Below are positions 29,901 to 35,424 of a DNA stretch of 64,000 bases, piece by piece. The notes under the pieces are model-generated. The model had not been told where the DNA came from. It saw only the letters and a program-made list of their open reading frames with translations, and made no database searches. Origin of the DNA: SHAN690 sp041391765 (lineage in GTDB: Bacteria > Bacteroidota > Bacteroidia > Flavobacteriales_G > Salibacteraceae); the NCBI GenBank assembly GCA_041391765.1, contig JAWKNJ010000022.1:1-64000 (forward strand), written 5' to 3'. Every line of letters starts with the position of its first letter. Within the stretch, counting starts at the first letter, position 1. The position numbers were made by a program, and so were the translations under genes.

Positions 29901-32393
29901 GGTGCCACCAGAAGCCGTGGCCGTCACTGCTCCATCGCCCGCTCCAAAGCACGTTTCATCCGTTGAATCTATGCTGACCATGGCTATGGCTGTTGCCGGT
30001 TCTGTAATTTCGACAGAATCAACAGCAGTGCACACACCGCTGGTCGCGGTTACGGTGTACATACCTGCTGGGAGGTTTGTAATTGTAGCTGTGGTTCCTC
30101 CATTACTCCAGACATAGCTTACAGCACCAGAAGCGGTGATGGCACCCGTACTATCTCCATTACAAGCTACGTGTGTTGGCGTTAAAGTTATAGTCAAGGC
30201 GGCAGGGTCAACCAAAGTCACCGAACTGGTTATCGTACAACCGTTGTCATCGGTTACCGTAACCGTATATGTTCCGGCAGCAAGACTGTCAGCGGTTGCG
30301 GTTACATCACCATTAGACCAAGAGTAAGTGTAGTCGATCGCTACCGTTCCTCCGGATGGACTTGCGGTTGCGGTGCCGTCACTTGCCCCCGGACATGTCG
30401 GGTCGGTCTTAGAGGGGATGTTCAACACTAAGGCAGCTGGTTGGCTCATCACCACAGTCATGGAAGAGGTACAAGTGATCGCATCAGTCACTGTTACCGT
30501 GTATGTTCCTGCTGCTAATCCTGTCCTATCCTGTGTAGTTTGACCTCCATTCCATAAGTAACTGTATGCAGTGGTTCCTCCAGAAACACTTAGATCGATT
30601 TGGCCATTTGCGTTTCCATTGCATAATGGAGTGGTGATGATGGTATCCAGCAAAAGGGCTGAATTTTCCAAAATGTTTACAGAATCTATGCGAACGCAAA
30701 GGCTTCTTGTGACAGTGACCACATGGAAACCAGGGCTAAGGTTTAGTGCCTTTTGAGTAGTTTCTCCATTGTCCCAAGCAAAGAAGGTTGGTGGGTTTCC
30801 AACGACCGGAATGATGTTGGCTCGTGCGTCTCCAGTAGAATCTCCGAAGCAGGATTTGACAATTTGATTGAATTTTTGACTTGGGTTAAACAACATGGTC
30901 ACCCCCGGAGTGATAAATACTCCACTACCATCAATGATCGTATCATTCGTCCCTTGATCAATCGCGTAGACATTGTAAAATGTTGGTGGAAGATCCGTGA
31001 AGTTGCCATTGTTCTGAATGATCGAATCCTGAAATGGCGCAAAAAATTCAAGCATGTATGTAAACGGACCTGTACCTCCAGAAGTGATTACTGTAATCGT
31101 ACCGTCATCGCTTCCATCACAAGTTTCATCTGTAAACGCAATACTGTCAATAGAAAACGGCCCAGTTGCAGCAACCACGTTCACCGTTATCGCCTTGGAA
31201 GTGGTTCCTTCCACCGGACACTTGTTGTCCGTAACACTTGGGATGATTATATATGTTCCAACATCCCCTGCGGTGGCATTCCAACACACCTGTACAATCG
31301 CTGAATCACCAAAGTAGAATGTGTCCACAACAGAACCTGGCATACTTGCTGCGATACCGGTAATGTCAAGTTCAAGGGTGTCGCCCGCATTTGGATCTAC
31401 AAAGGCAAGCTCGAAACATCCGTTTGTTCCGGTGGTTAAAGTCACTTCGTAGTTGGCATCCAGTGTGGCGCTGCCGGATAAATTCATTAAAGATGCGTTG
31501 GCCACGGGTGCTGTATTGCTGCAACCACCGCTTGGAACAATAAATTGAAAGTCTTTCAGTGATGATCCCTTAAAAAATCCTGTGGTTTTATCGTATTCCT
31601 CGACTCGTATAGTTACTTGATAATTGCCTGCCGTTGCTGGAGCGGTGAAGTTGAGAACACCTGTGCTAGCATCGATAGTAATACCAGGTATTGGAGCCAA
31701 TGCACTAAAGCCGGCAGCATAAGGCATCGGTAAGCTTCCAATATGTCTAACCGTAGTATCTAGTAAAAACAATAGACTATCCCCATCTGTATCAATTACC
31801 TGTGGATCATAGGTTTGAGACTGTCCAGCGCATATATATGGTGTCTCTGTGGTTAGAAATTTTGCAGAGGAATTAGTGGAATCGACCACCTGATTATATT
31901 CCGCCTTTATTTGAAGTGAATTATTGCCGTTTACAGAAACATTCACAGTAGTATTTCGCGTGAAGCCAACAGCATACAATTCCCAGCAGCCTGCCGCCAT
32001 TGTATCAATAAATGTGGCGGAATAGAGATATTTCTTCCTTCCAGGAAAAGACCCCCCACTGCACGTAGTACTTCCGCACGAAGTGGTGATCTCTGCCGAG
32101 GAAACTAAAGTCACCGCCATGGTTGCAGTCGCAGTTGGGCTATTACTACCACATGGTCGAACCCCAACCGAAGTGAGAAGCTGGGTGACGGTTTCACCAC
32201 ATTCCACATAAAATTCTGCAGATACACTGAATGTATCCCCATTCACATGAGTATAGCTAATATTACCTCCGGCAATCTTGCTGGTAATTATCGTCAACTG
32301 AGCCTGGCTTCCCTGCCACAGCAACAAAAACGCAAAAGAAGATAGGAAGGCTTTGAGTCCTTTTCTGATAATAGGGGTCATAGTAGGCATCAT
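14949..32393 (-). CDS. giant SprB-repeat surface protein with T9SS type-B C-terminal domain (5,814 aa)
   Basis: A secreted cell-surface protein, probably an adhesin of the SprB type. Domains in order: a signal peptide (ending near GSQAQ); an N-terminal beta-rich region (about 35-390) that includes DTDGDSLLF and IDASTGVLNFTAP; then roughly fifty SprB repeats of about 76 residues with motifs CNGDxDGxA, GGTxPYTYxWS, LxAGTYTVTVTD and NGCT, each with about two Cys. Residues 1947-2402 are six near-identical units. About 2630-2925 and 3080-3365 are larger domains nested in SprB repeats. About 3470-3655 and 3920-4100 are domains nested in Ig-like units. The C-terminal ~90 residues (PVGGFSPNGDGVNDYFYID, NRWGNQLF) are the gliding-motility-associated/type-B sorting domain. 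The PorP/SprF gene follows. The uninterrupted frame over 17 kb shows it is under selection. Confidence 0.95.
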   Translation of the reverse strand: MMPTMTPIIRKGLKAFLSSFAFLLLWQGSQAQLTIITSKIAGGNISYTHVNGDTFSVSAEFYVECGETVTQLLTSVGVRPCGSNSPTATATMAVTLVSSAEITTSCGSTTCSGGSFPGRKKYLYSATFIDTMAAGCWELYAVGFTRNTTVNVSVNGNNSLQIKAEYNQVVDSTNSSAKFLTTETPYICAGQSQTYDPQVIDTDGDSLLFLLDTTVRHIGSLPMPYAAGFSALAPIPGITIDASTGVLNFTAPATAGNYQVTIRVEEYDKTTGFFKGSSLKDFQFIVPSGGCSNTAPVANASLMNLSGSATLDANYEVTLTTGTNGCFELAFVDPNAGDTLELDITGIAASMPGSVVDTFYFGDSAIVQVCWNATAGDVGTYIIIPSVTDNKCPVEGTTSKAITVNVVAATGPFSIDSIAFTDETCDGSDDGTITVITSGGTGPFTYMLEFFAPFQDSIIQNNGNFTDLPPTFYNVYAIDQGTNDTIIDGSGVFITPGVTMLFNPSQKFNQIVKSCFGDSTGDARANIIPVVGNPPTFFAWDNGETTQKALNLSPGFHVVTVTRSLCVRIDSVNILENSALLLDTIITTPLCNGNANGQIDLSVSGGTTAYSYLWNGGQTTQDRTGLAAGTYTVTVTDAITCTSSMTVVMSQPAALVLNIPSKTDPTCPGASDGTATASPSGGTVAIDYTYSWSNGDVTATADSLAAGTYTVTVTDDNGCTITSSVTLVDPAALTITLTPTHVACNGDSTGAITASGAVSYVWSNGGTTATITNLPAGMYTVTATSGVCTAVDSVEITEPATAIAMVSIDSTDETCFGAGDGAVTATASGGTGAITYLWNPGALSGQTQNSLNAGTYTVTASDANGCTVTASTVVNAPAAVVSVSIIDSGDVTCNGDADGFAEAGNASGGTAPYDYTWNSGQTTQLITGLSGGTFIVTAEDANGCQAVDSVTIDEPLAVGASASALLHETCATNDGQATVTVTNAVGVPTFLWSNTDFTQTITGLDAGNYTVTVTDGNGCTATSSTTVLDTCTCSLDVTATLANDVLCNGDATGKAFASTTGGTAPITFAWNFNDGIQDDTLFNVVAGTYTVTATDLNGCTDTASVVISQPATALVATATAFPTCVVGVDSVVASGSGGTGAYLFGWNTGATTSSIINQGAGTYSVTITDALGCTDSASATLGTSGALTMITATDSTSCNGDSDGSASVAPAGGVAPYTFLWSTTSTNDTILNVSAGNYTVTATDFNGCQGVAIATVGEPAVLVADINLDSVVGCNGKLGGLTANQSGGTANYSYLWSTTATTQTLTGLSAGTYTVTITDANGCQDSDAQVVGVATAVDLSYNVLNPTCKTGPPNGRIAAFGTPSSSLNTFLWSDGSTNDTLSGLDTGLYSVTITDSNNCQDSAVVPIIAYDNPIELTFDVINESCAGNGDGLIVVSFSGGVAPLTIEWFDGTTNDTLANLNGGVFYDVTITDFTGCEEPGGDSVAVDPDIALAVNMVQPSCNGDSDGKIFITPSGQKSTVSYTWDPAVSAVDSAVSLSAGSYKVTVSDDSTGCSVDTTLALAEPAVLAINMDSTAPDCGGASTGTVTGHVTGGTQPYTFTWSNNGALNDSIDTALVAGTYTVTVTDANGCTISGSASISSPTSVVASITSTNPLCNSQTNGTATANGTGGTGTYSFGWDYLGATSQTISSLAPGTYAVTVTDGNGCTDSASVIITDPAVLLVNVTGNSPQCNGDTTGSAIATPSGGTTPYTFLWSTTETTDSIGGLSAGTYTVTVTDSNGCTATGFAIIANPTVLSVAMSSSNNDCFGDSTGSATANASGGTGAYSFDWSNGVVGAVGDPNTINTLPAGTYTVTVSDANGCQVIDSVTLTQPTAISIVFAGDTAVECNGDATADIIATGSGGTGVITYAWNTGATTQFLFNVAAGTYTVTATDGNGCTAVDSIIISEPAVVVASALLDSNASCNGAADGGATASGAGGTPGYTFGWNNGATSASLAGVVAGTYSVTITDVNGCTDSASVTISQPTALVATATLDSNAACNGGSTGGATATEAGGTGPYAYLWSNAATTASITGVVAGTYSVTITDVNSCTDSASVTISEPTALVATATLDSNAGCNGTATGGATATEAGGTGPYTYLWSNAATTASITGVVAGTYSVTITDANSCTDSASVTISEPTALVATATLDSNAGCNGTATGGATATEAGGTGPYTYLWSNAATTASITGVVAGTYSVTITDANNCTDSASVTISEPTALVATATLDSNASCNGTATGGATAAETGGTGPYTYLWSNTATTASISGVAAGTYSVTITDANSCTDSASVVISEPAALVATATLDSNASCNGTATGGATATETGGTGPYAYFWSNAATTASITGVVAGTYSVTVTDASNCTDSASVVISEPALMTVAANILALDSCDNSTGSAQAVVTNGTGLIQFLWNNLATTQTITGLDSGLYEVTVTDANGCTDSASVLVGDTCECSGNAVVTITQPVSCFGGSDGELVCDWPAGIGPFTQVWVTGATTDTISNLVSGTYVVTMTDANGCTDTASATMTDPTAISFSAFTGITQVSCDDACDGAATANASGGTGALNYAWSSGATTQAASSLCGGGHTITVTDANNCTATTILGLVEPPSIWVVLDSIDSSHCGNADGEAFLRAFGGFAASTSTTSYIVDQTEGEFEPYPKGQPLNATNYQTLTLQDDANSAAISIFGSGSFQFFGQNKTQFVISSQGLITFDLSQVSTGQVNGMFSTTNAIPFNGTTQDPRDFIGGYWEDLDPSVGNCTIETYVLGTTPNRVRVVNYINIDHFGSGGPGDESTFQIALYETSNIIQIHSDSLRSDGGNHVQGIENAAENSAFAVTGRNNSNFNATNDYVAFIPSQQNFTFTWSSVGSGSSSTNLPPGTYTVTASNGVCFDDTTFTIPSTLNTVVATITVDQDILCGSAPNTGELSAAGSGGQAPYTFEWSTTSTNDTIFNLTAGTYSVTVTDANGCTDSTSVLLTAPAVIAFNAFSSITEVSCDDACDGAATANATGGTGLLSYAWSNGDITAAAAALCGGTHTVTVTDQNGCTDSAMFALVEPPSIYISLDSTDSASCGGSDGKAFLSAHGGFATSTSTATYIVDQTEGEFEPYGIGQPLNATNYQSFTLGDDALSGVVNIGFNFEFFGNTQTAFRISSNGIIQFPGGTSNQWANVAIPNPTVPNNWIGLWDDLNPGAITNEIIETYLIGTAPNRVRVINYVNVPHFTQNSARFTFQIVLNETSNIAQLFTTNAPSVAGDNSPGKTFGMENASGSAGAPVPGRNPLAAATAVTNDYVAFIPSTQNFAFTWSSVGSGSSSTALPPGTYTVTASNGVCSDDTTFTIEEKASNLAANLTVLQGVSCTAPSNTGELTVAPTGGTGPYDALWSTGSTADTISNLFTGTYTVTVSDANGCEDSAQVTLANISTSIASPTILTSDTSICSGDTFTLNGVTNATATFTASTSTICTSTFGGQVLLVFSNVPATAVGNGTLTITAAGDLNDFGILNKDLIIMNESGTSSGTFEGSTTHCASSSEGFTISQANINTWAGDNVVVFTLGHSLFVGIGGLCSGNLYCASATLSFPTTPDTSYWFADPLNLDTALAIGSGNTVDVSTTAATSFYYSTFNGLCWSEPDTVDVGILPVLTPSITQNTNIACPGDSASLTAAGAGGSGTYAFEWPAGETTATANYPAGTWCVTVTDVNGNSCPDTACITLVDPTGFTVDADSTPITCNGGSDGTASANAVGTGLTFLWSTGQTSATIGSLSAGVYTVTVTATGGCEIIDSTEVTEPAAIDPNLTSLANGVCGAGATGTLTSAPTGGDGGPYSFQWSGTASTNDTISGLAAGTYTVTVTDNSGCTASEQADIFPTSSTITMPTVLTADTSVCPGTALTLSGSNTSTAYTATTDTTCSSGGGGGILNINFSNTPGNAIGTGTLETRDMGDLSSVFEFLEVFDENSILMDTLQGGNLPFFFACDWVTDSTIDVSSAQINTWSANSSITFTYDANPAVGAFCEGGTVAYCVISTLSYTTSDAGLFWFEGTFTADTNDAIGEGTSLNVTPTVTTTYFYANFNGECWSTPDTVVVTILPALTASVVETTPPSCTGDSALLNASASGGTGTYTFLWPGGETTASVLKPAGSYCVTIDDGICTDTACITVVDPTPVSATFADVLPTCPGGADGAITASGTGGAGSYTYQWVAVNNATNPNLSAGTYTVTVTDANGCTGSASHVLLDPAGMSATFSNIGPSGCVNCTGDATVNVTGNTGALSYSWPSAETTVSATSLCDGNNLVTVTDNGTGCIDSFNVFIPSDSADTVLAFGTDPTCNGGSNGMVFTTNTCNNGCSFVWIDSASGLTVGTTDTVTGLPAGTYIVQLTNAGGCVDADTVSLGEPTAVDVSITASTPVSCLGGSDGTASASANGGTGVITYAWPGGINGQNIGGLSAGTYVVTATDANGCTDTASVVITQPATGLTVVATTDSNASCNGLNDGGVSALAAGGTGTVTYQWNGGVQFGPTWSGLPAGDYIVIASDLSGCTATDTATVTEPTVVLGAIDSTTNPSCFGLTDGEATVHGTGGTPGYTYTWASGGTGTTETNLGDGIHCVTIADANGCEGILCVTITEPGTMTNTFTGIVGATCGLCDGVAVANPSNGNGLPYTYAWDNGGSTDTNNTLCAGVNTVTITDSAGCELIDAIGVSNIGADTVEADSIDASCGACDGQAIASYTCTGCTVEWFELGSATVIGTADTITGLCEGTYFVELTNGSGCISTAETFVNSPDVIDPNDTVSNESCAGAGDGSITLNPTGGSGGFVYNWSNTTANTPNNTGLSAGTYTVTISDVAGCDTVITFVITAPSSISLNEIISDASCFGACDGEIALNPSGGATPYSYNWNPVPGNGQGVQIAMGLCAGDYEVTVTDLNGCTASDTLTVDEPAAIVQTAVTVTDATCGVCDGSISPTFVGGAGGFTFEWSNTATTQNIGSLCFGLYSVTVTDISSCTESFDYPVSETDGPEIILTGTNPTANGACDGEVSVAVVTSQGAVTFAWSTGSTNDTITGLCAGQYVVTATDINGCSTVDTITLIDPALMTISIAVSDITCAAGGCDGQAIALVSGGVAPYTFAWNTGNSNDTISALCAGTYTVTVTDNNGVQVVDSVTLVDPTPFTVTVVSSNQSCIDVCDGTIDLTITGSMVASITWNTGDTTASLDSLCAGTYVVTIVDTSGCEQIVSIGIISPPALSLNVVNMIEPDCQAFNGSIEVAAGGGSGGAYSYNWLDAQMNALIPAQTTSTAVNLFAGIYNVAVEDINGCPDTFTVILNNNNAPDITLDSIHNVSCFGACDGMVEISLTGGTLPYTFIWSSGGTAEDDINVCAGADTLTVADSNLCLAFDIYEITEPTELVITSISATSVLCGKDCDGVATVTATGGNLPYTFSWSNGSIDTNATGLCAGTYTVTITDGNGCTVVDSAQVFGPEALTLVLDSTDSATCDYTGDGSIYVTVGGGTPPYAYNWVSADGLTTLSGADLTNVTAGNYGLTVTDLNGCTISGTYTIGVITRVIANAGPDIIVCPKTRGIQVVGVDSFATSVRWLDHRGVVQTKTHEVELAATRDTNIFVFEAKNGLCVASDTLLVLQTPGPGIDAGPDHTIEPGGEVVIGGSPTANAGVSVTWTPAQDLSSVSEENPLAFPLKTTVYYVSGTDADGCFGIDSMILTVENLVDPVGGFSPNGDGVNDYFYIDKIDRYPNAVVSIVNRWGNQLFVSNPGYTNPWNGTFNGKALPVGTYYYIIDLNEPSVTSELITGPVTILK
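19855..22258 (-). repeat. segmental duplication of an Ig-like unit with a nested insert (two copies)
   Basis: Within the giant gene, two ~1.07-kb segments (about 21,190-22,258 and 19,855-20,935) encode the same series. First comes an SprB repeat beginning near NTGELTVAP / ATGTLTSAP. Then comes an Ig-like unit (ILTSDTSICSGD / VLTADTSVCPGT) interrupted by a ~120-residue domain. The Ig-like end follows (FNGLCWSEPDTVDVGI / FNGECWSTPDTVVVTI), and then the next repeat ending DTACITLVDPT / DTACITVVDPT. The copies are diverged, so the duplication is older than the 228-bp array. Limits are approximate. Confidence 0.7.
22080..24720 (-). repeat. segmental duplication of an SprB repeat with a nested domain (two ~1.3-kb copies)
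   Basis: Copy one (about 23,390-24,720) and copy two (about 22,080-23,390) each encode an SprB repeat with CDDACDGAATANA, then a repeat split by a ~200-residue domain containing YIVDQTEGEFEPY, GQPLNATNYQ, TPNRVRV / APNRVRV and NDYVAFIPS, then a GEL-type repeat. The split repeat resumes with FTFTWSSVGSGSSST. The two are recognisably parallel throughout but clearly diverged. Limits are approximate. Confidence 0.75.
25188..26555 (-). repeat. six tandem 228-bp (76-codon) SprB repeats
   Basis: Unit boundaries fall at exactly 228-base steps: 25188, 25416, 25644, 25872, 26100 and 26328. Each unit encodes the pattern PTALVATATLDSN, CNGTATGGATAT, GGTGPYTYLWSN, ASITGVVAGTYSVTITD and CTDSASVTIS. Four or five units are almost identical at the protein level. 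The first in protein order (26328-26555) is the most diverged. This is recent in-frame amplification inside the giant gene, and copy number is likely to vary between strains. Confidence 0.9.
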
Positions 32394-32526
32394 CCGAAAA
32401 CGCTAAATTATGGCGAAAACACGCTGCTCTGACGCAACGTAGGGCTATTCACGCACAATCGATTGTTGGGGTTGGGTGGGGAGGAGGAAATAGTTAAGAG
32501 AAAAGAGGTAAAAGTGGGCAGTGTTT

Positions 32527-32561
32527 CAGTAGGCAGTAGGCTGTTAGCTGTTAGCTGTTAG
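32527..32561. repeat. heptamer microsatellite (CAGTAGG x2, CTGTTAG x3)
   Basis: Two copies of CAGTAGG (32527-32540) are followed directly by three copies of CTGTTAG (32541-32561), just beyond the lepA stop at 32570. It lies in the 176-base gap between lepA and the giant gene's start. That gap shows no coding potential and a G-rich stretch near 32467-32488. Confidence 0.8.
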
Positions 32562-32569
32562 CTGCAAAC

Positions 32570-34357
32570 CTAATCCAGCTTCAATACTGCCAGGAACGCC
32601 TGCTGCGGAACCTCAACGCTTCCAATTTGTCGCATGCGCTTCTTTCCCTTCTTCTGCTTTTCCAATAGCTTGCGCTTACGGCTGATGTCACCACCATAAC
32701 ATTTGGCGGTTACATCCTTTCGAAGTGCTTTCACGGTTTCTCGTGCTACGATTTTAGCACCAATGGCCGCCTGAATCGCAATCTCGAACTGTTGGCGTGG
32801 AATCAATTCCTTCAGCTTGAGGCAAATCTTCTTACCCAAATCAAAGGCATTGTCCTTGTGAATCAAAGCTGATAAGGCATCGACAGGATCGCCATTCAAC
32901 ATGATGTCAAGCTTGATCAAATTCGATTCCTGATAACCGATTGGATGATAATCGAATGAGGCATATCCTCTGGAAATTGACTTCAATCGGTCGTAAAAAT
33001 CAAATACAATTTCCGCCAGAGGCATGTCAAAGCTGAGCTCCACGCGATCCGCGGTCAGATACACCTGATTCTTCAACGTTCCTCGTTTTTCGATGCACAG
33101 GTTCATGATTGCACCTACGTATTCGGACTTACTGATGATCTGCGCAGTGATGAAAGGCTCTTCCACCTTCGCCAACTTAGCCGGATCCGGTAAATCAGAT
33201 GGGTTGTTTACGATCTTCTCTTCTCCGCTGGTATAAAATGCGTGGTAACTTACGTTTGGAACCGTAGTGATTACCGTCATGTCAAACTCGCGCTCCAAGC
33301 GTTCTTGAATAATCTCCATGTGGAGCATCCCCAAGAAACCGCAACGGAATCCAAATCCTAAGGCAGCAGATGATTCAGGCTCGAATGTCAACGAAGCATC
33401 GTTTAGCTGAAGCTTTTCCATGGCATCACGCAATTCCTCGTACTCATCTGTCTCAACAGGATAGATGCCCGCAAATACCATTGGTTTCACGTTTTCGAAT
33501 CCTTCGATTGCCCTTTCACACGGAATTTCCTTGTGAGTAATGGTATCACCCACTTTGATCTCCTTCGCTTGCTTGATGCCAGAAATGATGTACCCGACAT
33601 TGCCAGCACTTATGTCCTTGCGCTTTTCGGGCTTCAGACGCAGCACACCAATTTCATCGGCATGATAGCCCTTCTTAGTGTGATAAAACTTCACTTCTTC
33701 ACCTTCTTTCAACGTTCCATTCACCACCTTGTAATAGGCTATGACTCCTCTAAAAGGATTGAATACGCTATCGAAAATCAAGGCTTGAAGTGGTGCCGCT
33801 GGATCACCTACAGGAGGTGGAATGCGCTCCACAATAGCCGCCAAAAGTTCGTCTACACCCACTCCAGTTTTTCCGCTCGCCCCGATAATTTCATCGCGAT
33901 CGCATCCCAACAGGTCTTCCATTTCATCCTTCACTTCCTCCGGCATGGCCGATGGAAGGTCCATTTTATTCAATACTGGAATGATGGTCAGGTCGTGCTC
34001 CATCGCCAAGTATAAATTGGAGATAGTCTGCGCTTCGATTCCCTGGCTCGCATCCACCAACAACAGTGCGCCTTCACAAGCTGCAATGGCACGAGACACT
34101 TCATAGGAAAAGTCAACGTGACCCGGAGTATCGATCAGGTTAAGCACGTACTGCTCACCCTTGTGTGTATAGTTCATCTGAATCGCGTGACTCTTTATGG
34201 TGATCCCACGTTCACGCTCTAAATCCATGTCGTCCAGCGTCTGCTCCTTCAAGTCGCGTTCACTAACTGTACCCGTCACCTGTAGCAGACGATCTGCTAA
34301 CGTACTCTTCCCGTGGTCGATATGGGCGATGATGCAAAAGTTCCGAATGTGCTTCAT
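32570..34357 (-). CDS. lepA: elongation factor 4 (LepA) GTPase
   Basis: A ribosome-associated GTPase implicated in translation under stress and in ribosome assembly. The 595-aa protein starts MKHIRNFCIIAHIDHGKST, the P-loop of translational GTPases, followed by the G2 and G3 regions (RERGITIKSHAIQ and DTPGHVDFSYEVSR) and NKMDLPSA (G4). The LepA-specific C-terminal domain is present (KCYGGDISRKRKLLEKQKKG). Length is typical. A -7 element TACTTTTG lies 19 bases before the ATG (34377-34384). metF is divergent from it. Confidence 0.97.
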   Translation of the reverse strand: MKHIRNFCIIAHIDHGKSTLADRLLQVTGTVSERDLKEQTLDDMDLERERGITIKSHAIQMNYTHKGEQYVLNLIDTPGHVDFSYEVSRAIAACEGALLLVDASQGIEAQTISNLYLAMEHDLTIIPVLNKMDLPSAMPEEVKDEMEDLLGCDRDEIIGASGKTGVGVDELLAAIVERIPPPVGDPAAPLQALIFDSVFNPFRGVIAYYKVVNGTLKEGEEVKFYHTKKGYHADEIGVLRLKPEKRKDISAGNVGYIISGIKQAKEIKVGDTITHKEIPCERAIEGFENVKPMVFAGIYPVETDEYEELRDAMEKLQLNDASLTFEPESSAALGFGFRCGFLGMLHMEIIQERLEREFDMTVITTVPNVSYHAFYTSGEEKIVNNPSDLPDPAKLAKVEEPFITAQIISKSEYVGAIMNLCIEKRGTLKNQVYLTADRVELSFDMPLAEIVFDFYDRLKSISRGYASFDYHPIGYQESNLIKLDIMLNGDPVDALSALIHKDNAFDLGKKICLKLKELIPRQQFEIAIQAAIGAKIVARETVKALRKDVTAKCYGGDISRKRKLLEKQKKGKKRMRQIGSVEVPQQAFLAVLKLD

Positions 34358-34376
34358 GCACTTAAAAAATTGGCCG

Positions 34377-34384
34377 CAAAAGTA
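34377..34384 (-). promoter_or_regulatory. -7 element TACTTTTG for lepA
   Basis: An exact TAnnTTTG match on the minus strand, 19 bases upstream of the lepA ATG, in the divergent lepA/metF region. Confidence 0.6.
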
Positions 34385-34454
34385 GATTTATTTTATGCCT
34401 CACGCATCGATGCTAATAAGCTGATTTTTATCTAGGAAGAAAAGGCGCTACAAG

Positions 34455-34462
34455 TACATTTG
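34455..34462 (+). promoter_or_regulatory. -7 element TACATTTG for metF
   Basis: An exact TAnnTTTG match 8 bases before the metF ATG at 34471, implying a very short 5' leader. Confidence 0.6.
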
Positions 34463-34470
34463 CCGCCCGA

Positions 34471-35424
34471 ATGAAAGTAATTGACGCAATTAAGAATTCG
34501 AAAGACACCGTGCTTTCGTTTGAAATTCTGCCCCCGCTGAAAGGAAAGGGCATCAACTCACTGTATGAAGGCATTGAGCCATTGATGGAATTCAAGCCCA
34601 AGTTCGTGAACGTCACTTATCATCGAGAGGAGTACATATATAAGAAGCGCGAAAAGGGCTATCTCGAAAAGGTGAGCATTAGAAAGCGTCCCGGGACCGT
34701 AGGAATCTGTGCTGCCATTATGAACAAATACGATGTGGAAGCTGTGCCACACCTTATATGTGGTGGCTTTTCTAAAGAAGAAACGGAGAACGCATTGATC
34801 GATCTACACTTTCTAGGAATTCGAAATGTTCTCGCACTCAGAGGAGATGCGCGCAAAGCGGAAACCAGTTTTGTTCCAGAAGAAAATGGAAATGCCTTTG
34901 CTTCTGATTTGGTGGAACAAATCGTGGGCATGAACAAGGGTCAGTATTTAGAGGAAGAAATGAAGGACGCCACGCCTACGGACTTTTGCATCGGGGTTGC
35001 AGGCTATCCGGAGAAGCACTTCGAAGCCATGAGCTTGAAAGCCGACCTCAAGCATCTGAAGCACAAGGTGGACTTAGGTGCAGATTACATCGTAACGCAG
35101 ATGTTCTTTGACAACGCCAAGTACTTTGAGTTTGTGGATCGCTGTCGTGAGCACGGTATCAACGTGCCCATCATCCCCGGGTTGAAACCAATTACTACTT
35201 TGAATCAAATTCAATTCATTCCTAAAACCTTCCACATCAGCTTTCCTGAGGAACTAAGCGATTCGCTGGAAAAATGCAAAACCAATGAAGATGTGACGAA
35301 AGTTGGTGTGGAATGGGGCATTAAACAAAGTAGGGAGTTGAAAGCCAAGAGCGTTCCGGGAATTCATTACTATACAATGGGCAAGTCGGAAGCGGTTCGT
35401 GGCATTGCAGAGTCTGTGTTCTAA
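34471..35424 (+). CDS. metF: 5,10-methylenetetrahydrofolate reductase
   Basis: Reduces 5,10-methylene-THF to 5-methyl-THF with FAD, supplying methyl groups for methionine synthesis. The 317-aa protein begins with the family pattern LSFEILPPLKGKG, then VNVTYHREE, PHLICGGF, NVLALRGDAR, GVAGYPEKH and DYIVTQMFFDN, with IPIIPGLKPI toward the C-terminus. Length is normal for bacterial MetF. The start is supported by a -7 element 8 bases upstream. The stop overlaps the convergent ribE stop by 4 bases. No SAM riboswitch is visible in the short leader. Confidence 0.96.
   Translation: MKVIDAIKNSKDTVLSFEILPPLKGKGINSLYEGIEPLMEFKPKFVNVTYHREEYIYKKREKGYLEKVSIRKRPGTVGICAAIMNKYDVEAVPHLICGGFSKEETENALIDLHFLGIRNVLALRGDARKAETSFVPEENGNAFASDLVEQIVGMNKGQYLEEEMKDATPTDFCIGVAGYPEKHFEAMSLKADLKHLKHKVDLGADYIVTQMFFDNAKYFEFVDRCREHGINVPIIPGLKPITTLNQIQFIPKTFHISFPEELSDSLEKCKTNEDVTKVGVEWGIKQSRELKAKSVPGIHYYTMGKSEAVRGIAESVF

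Noticed and set aside
33533..34015. 160-codon plus-strand frame opposite lepA
   Set aside because: It lies wholly antisense to a conserved housekeeping gene, and the translated sequence has no recognisable domain or signal.
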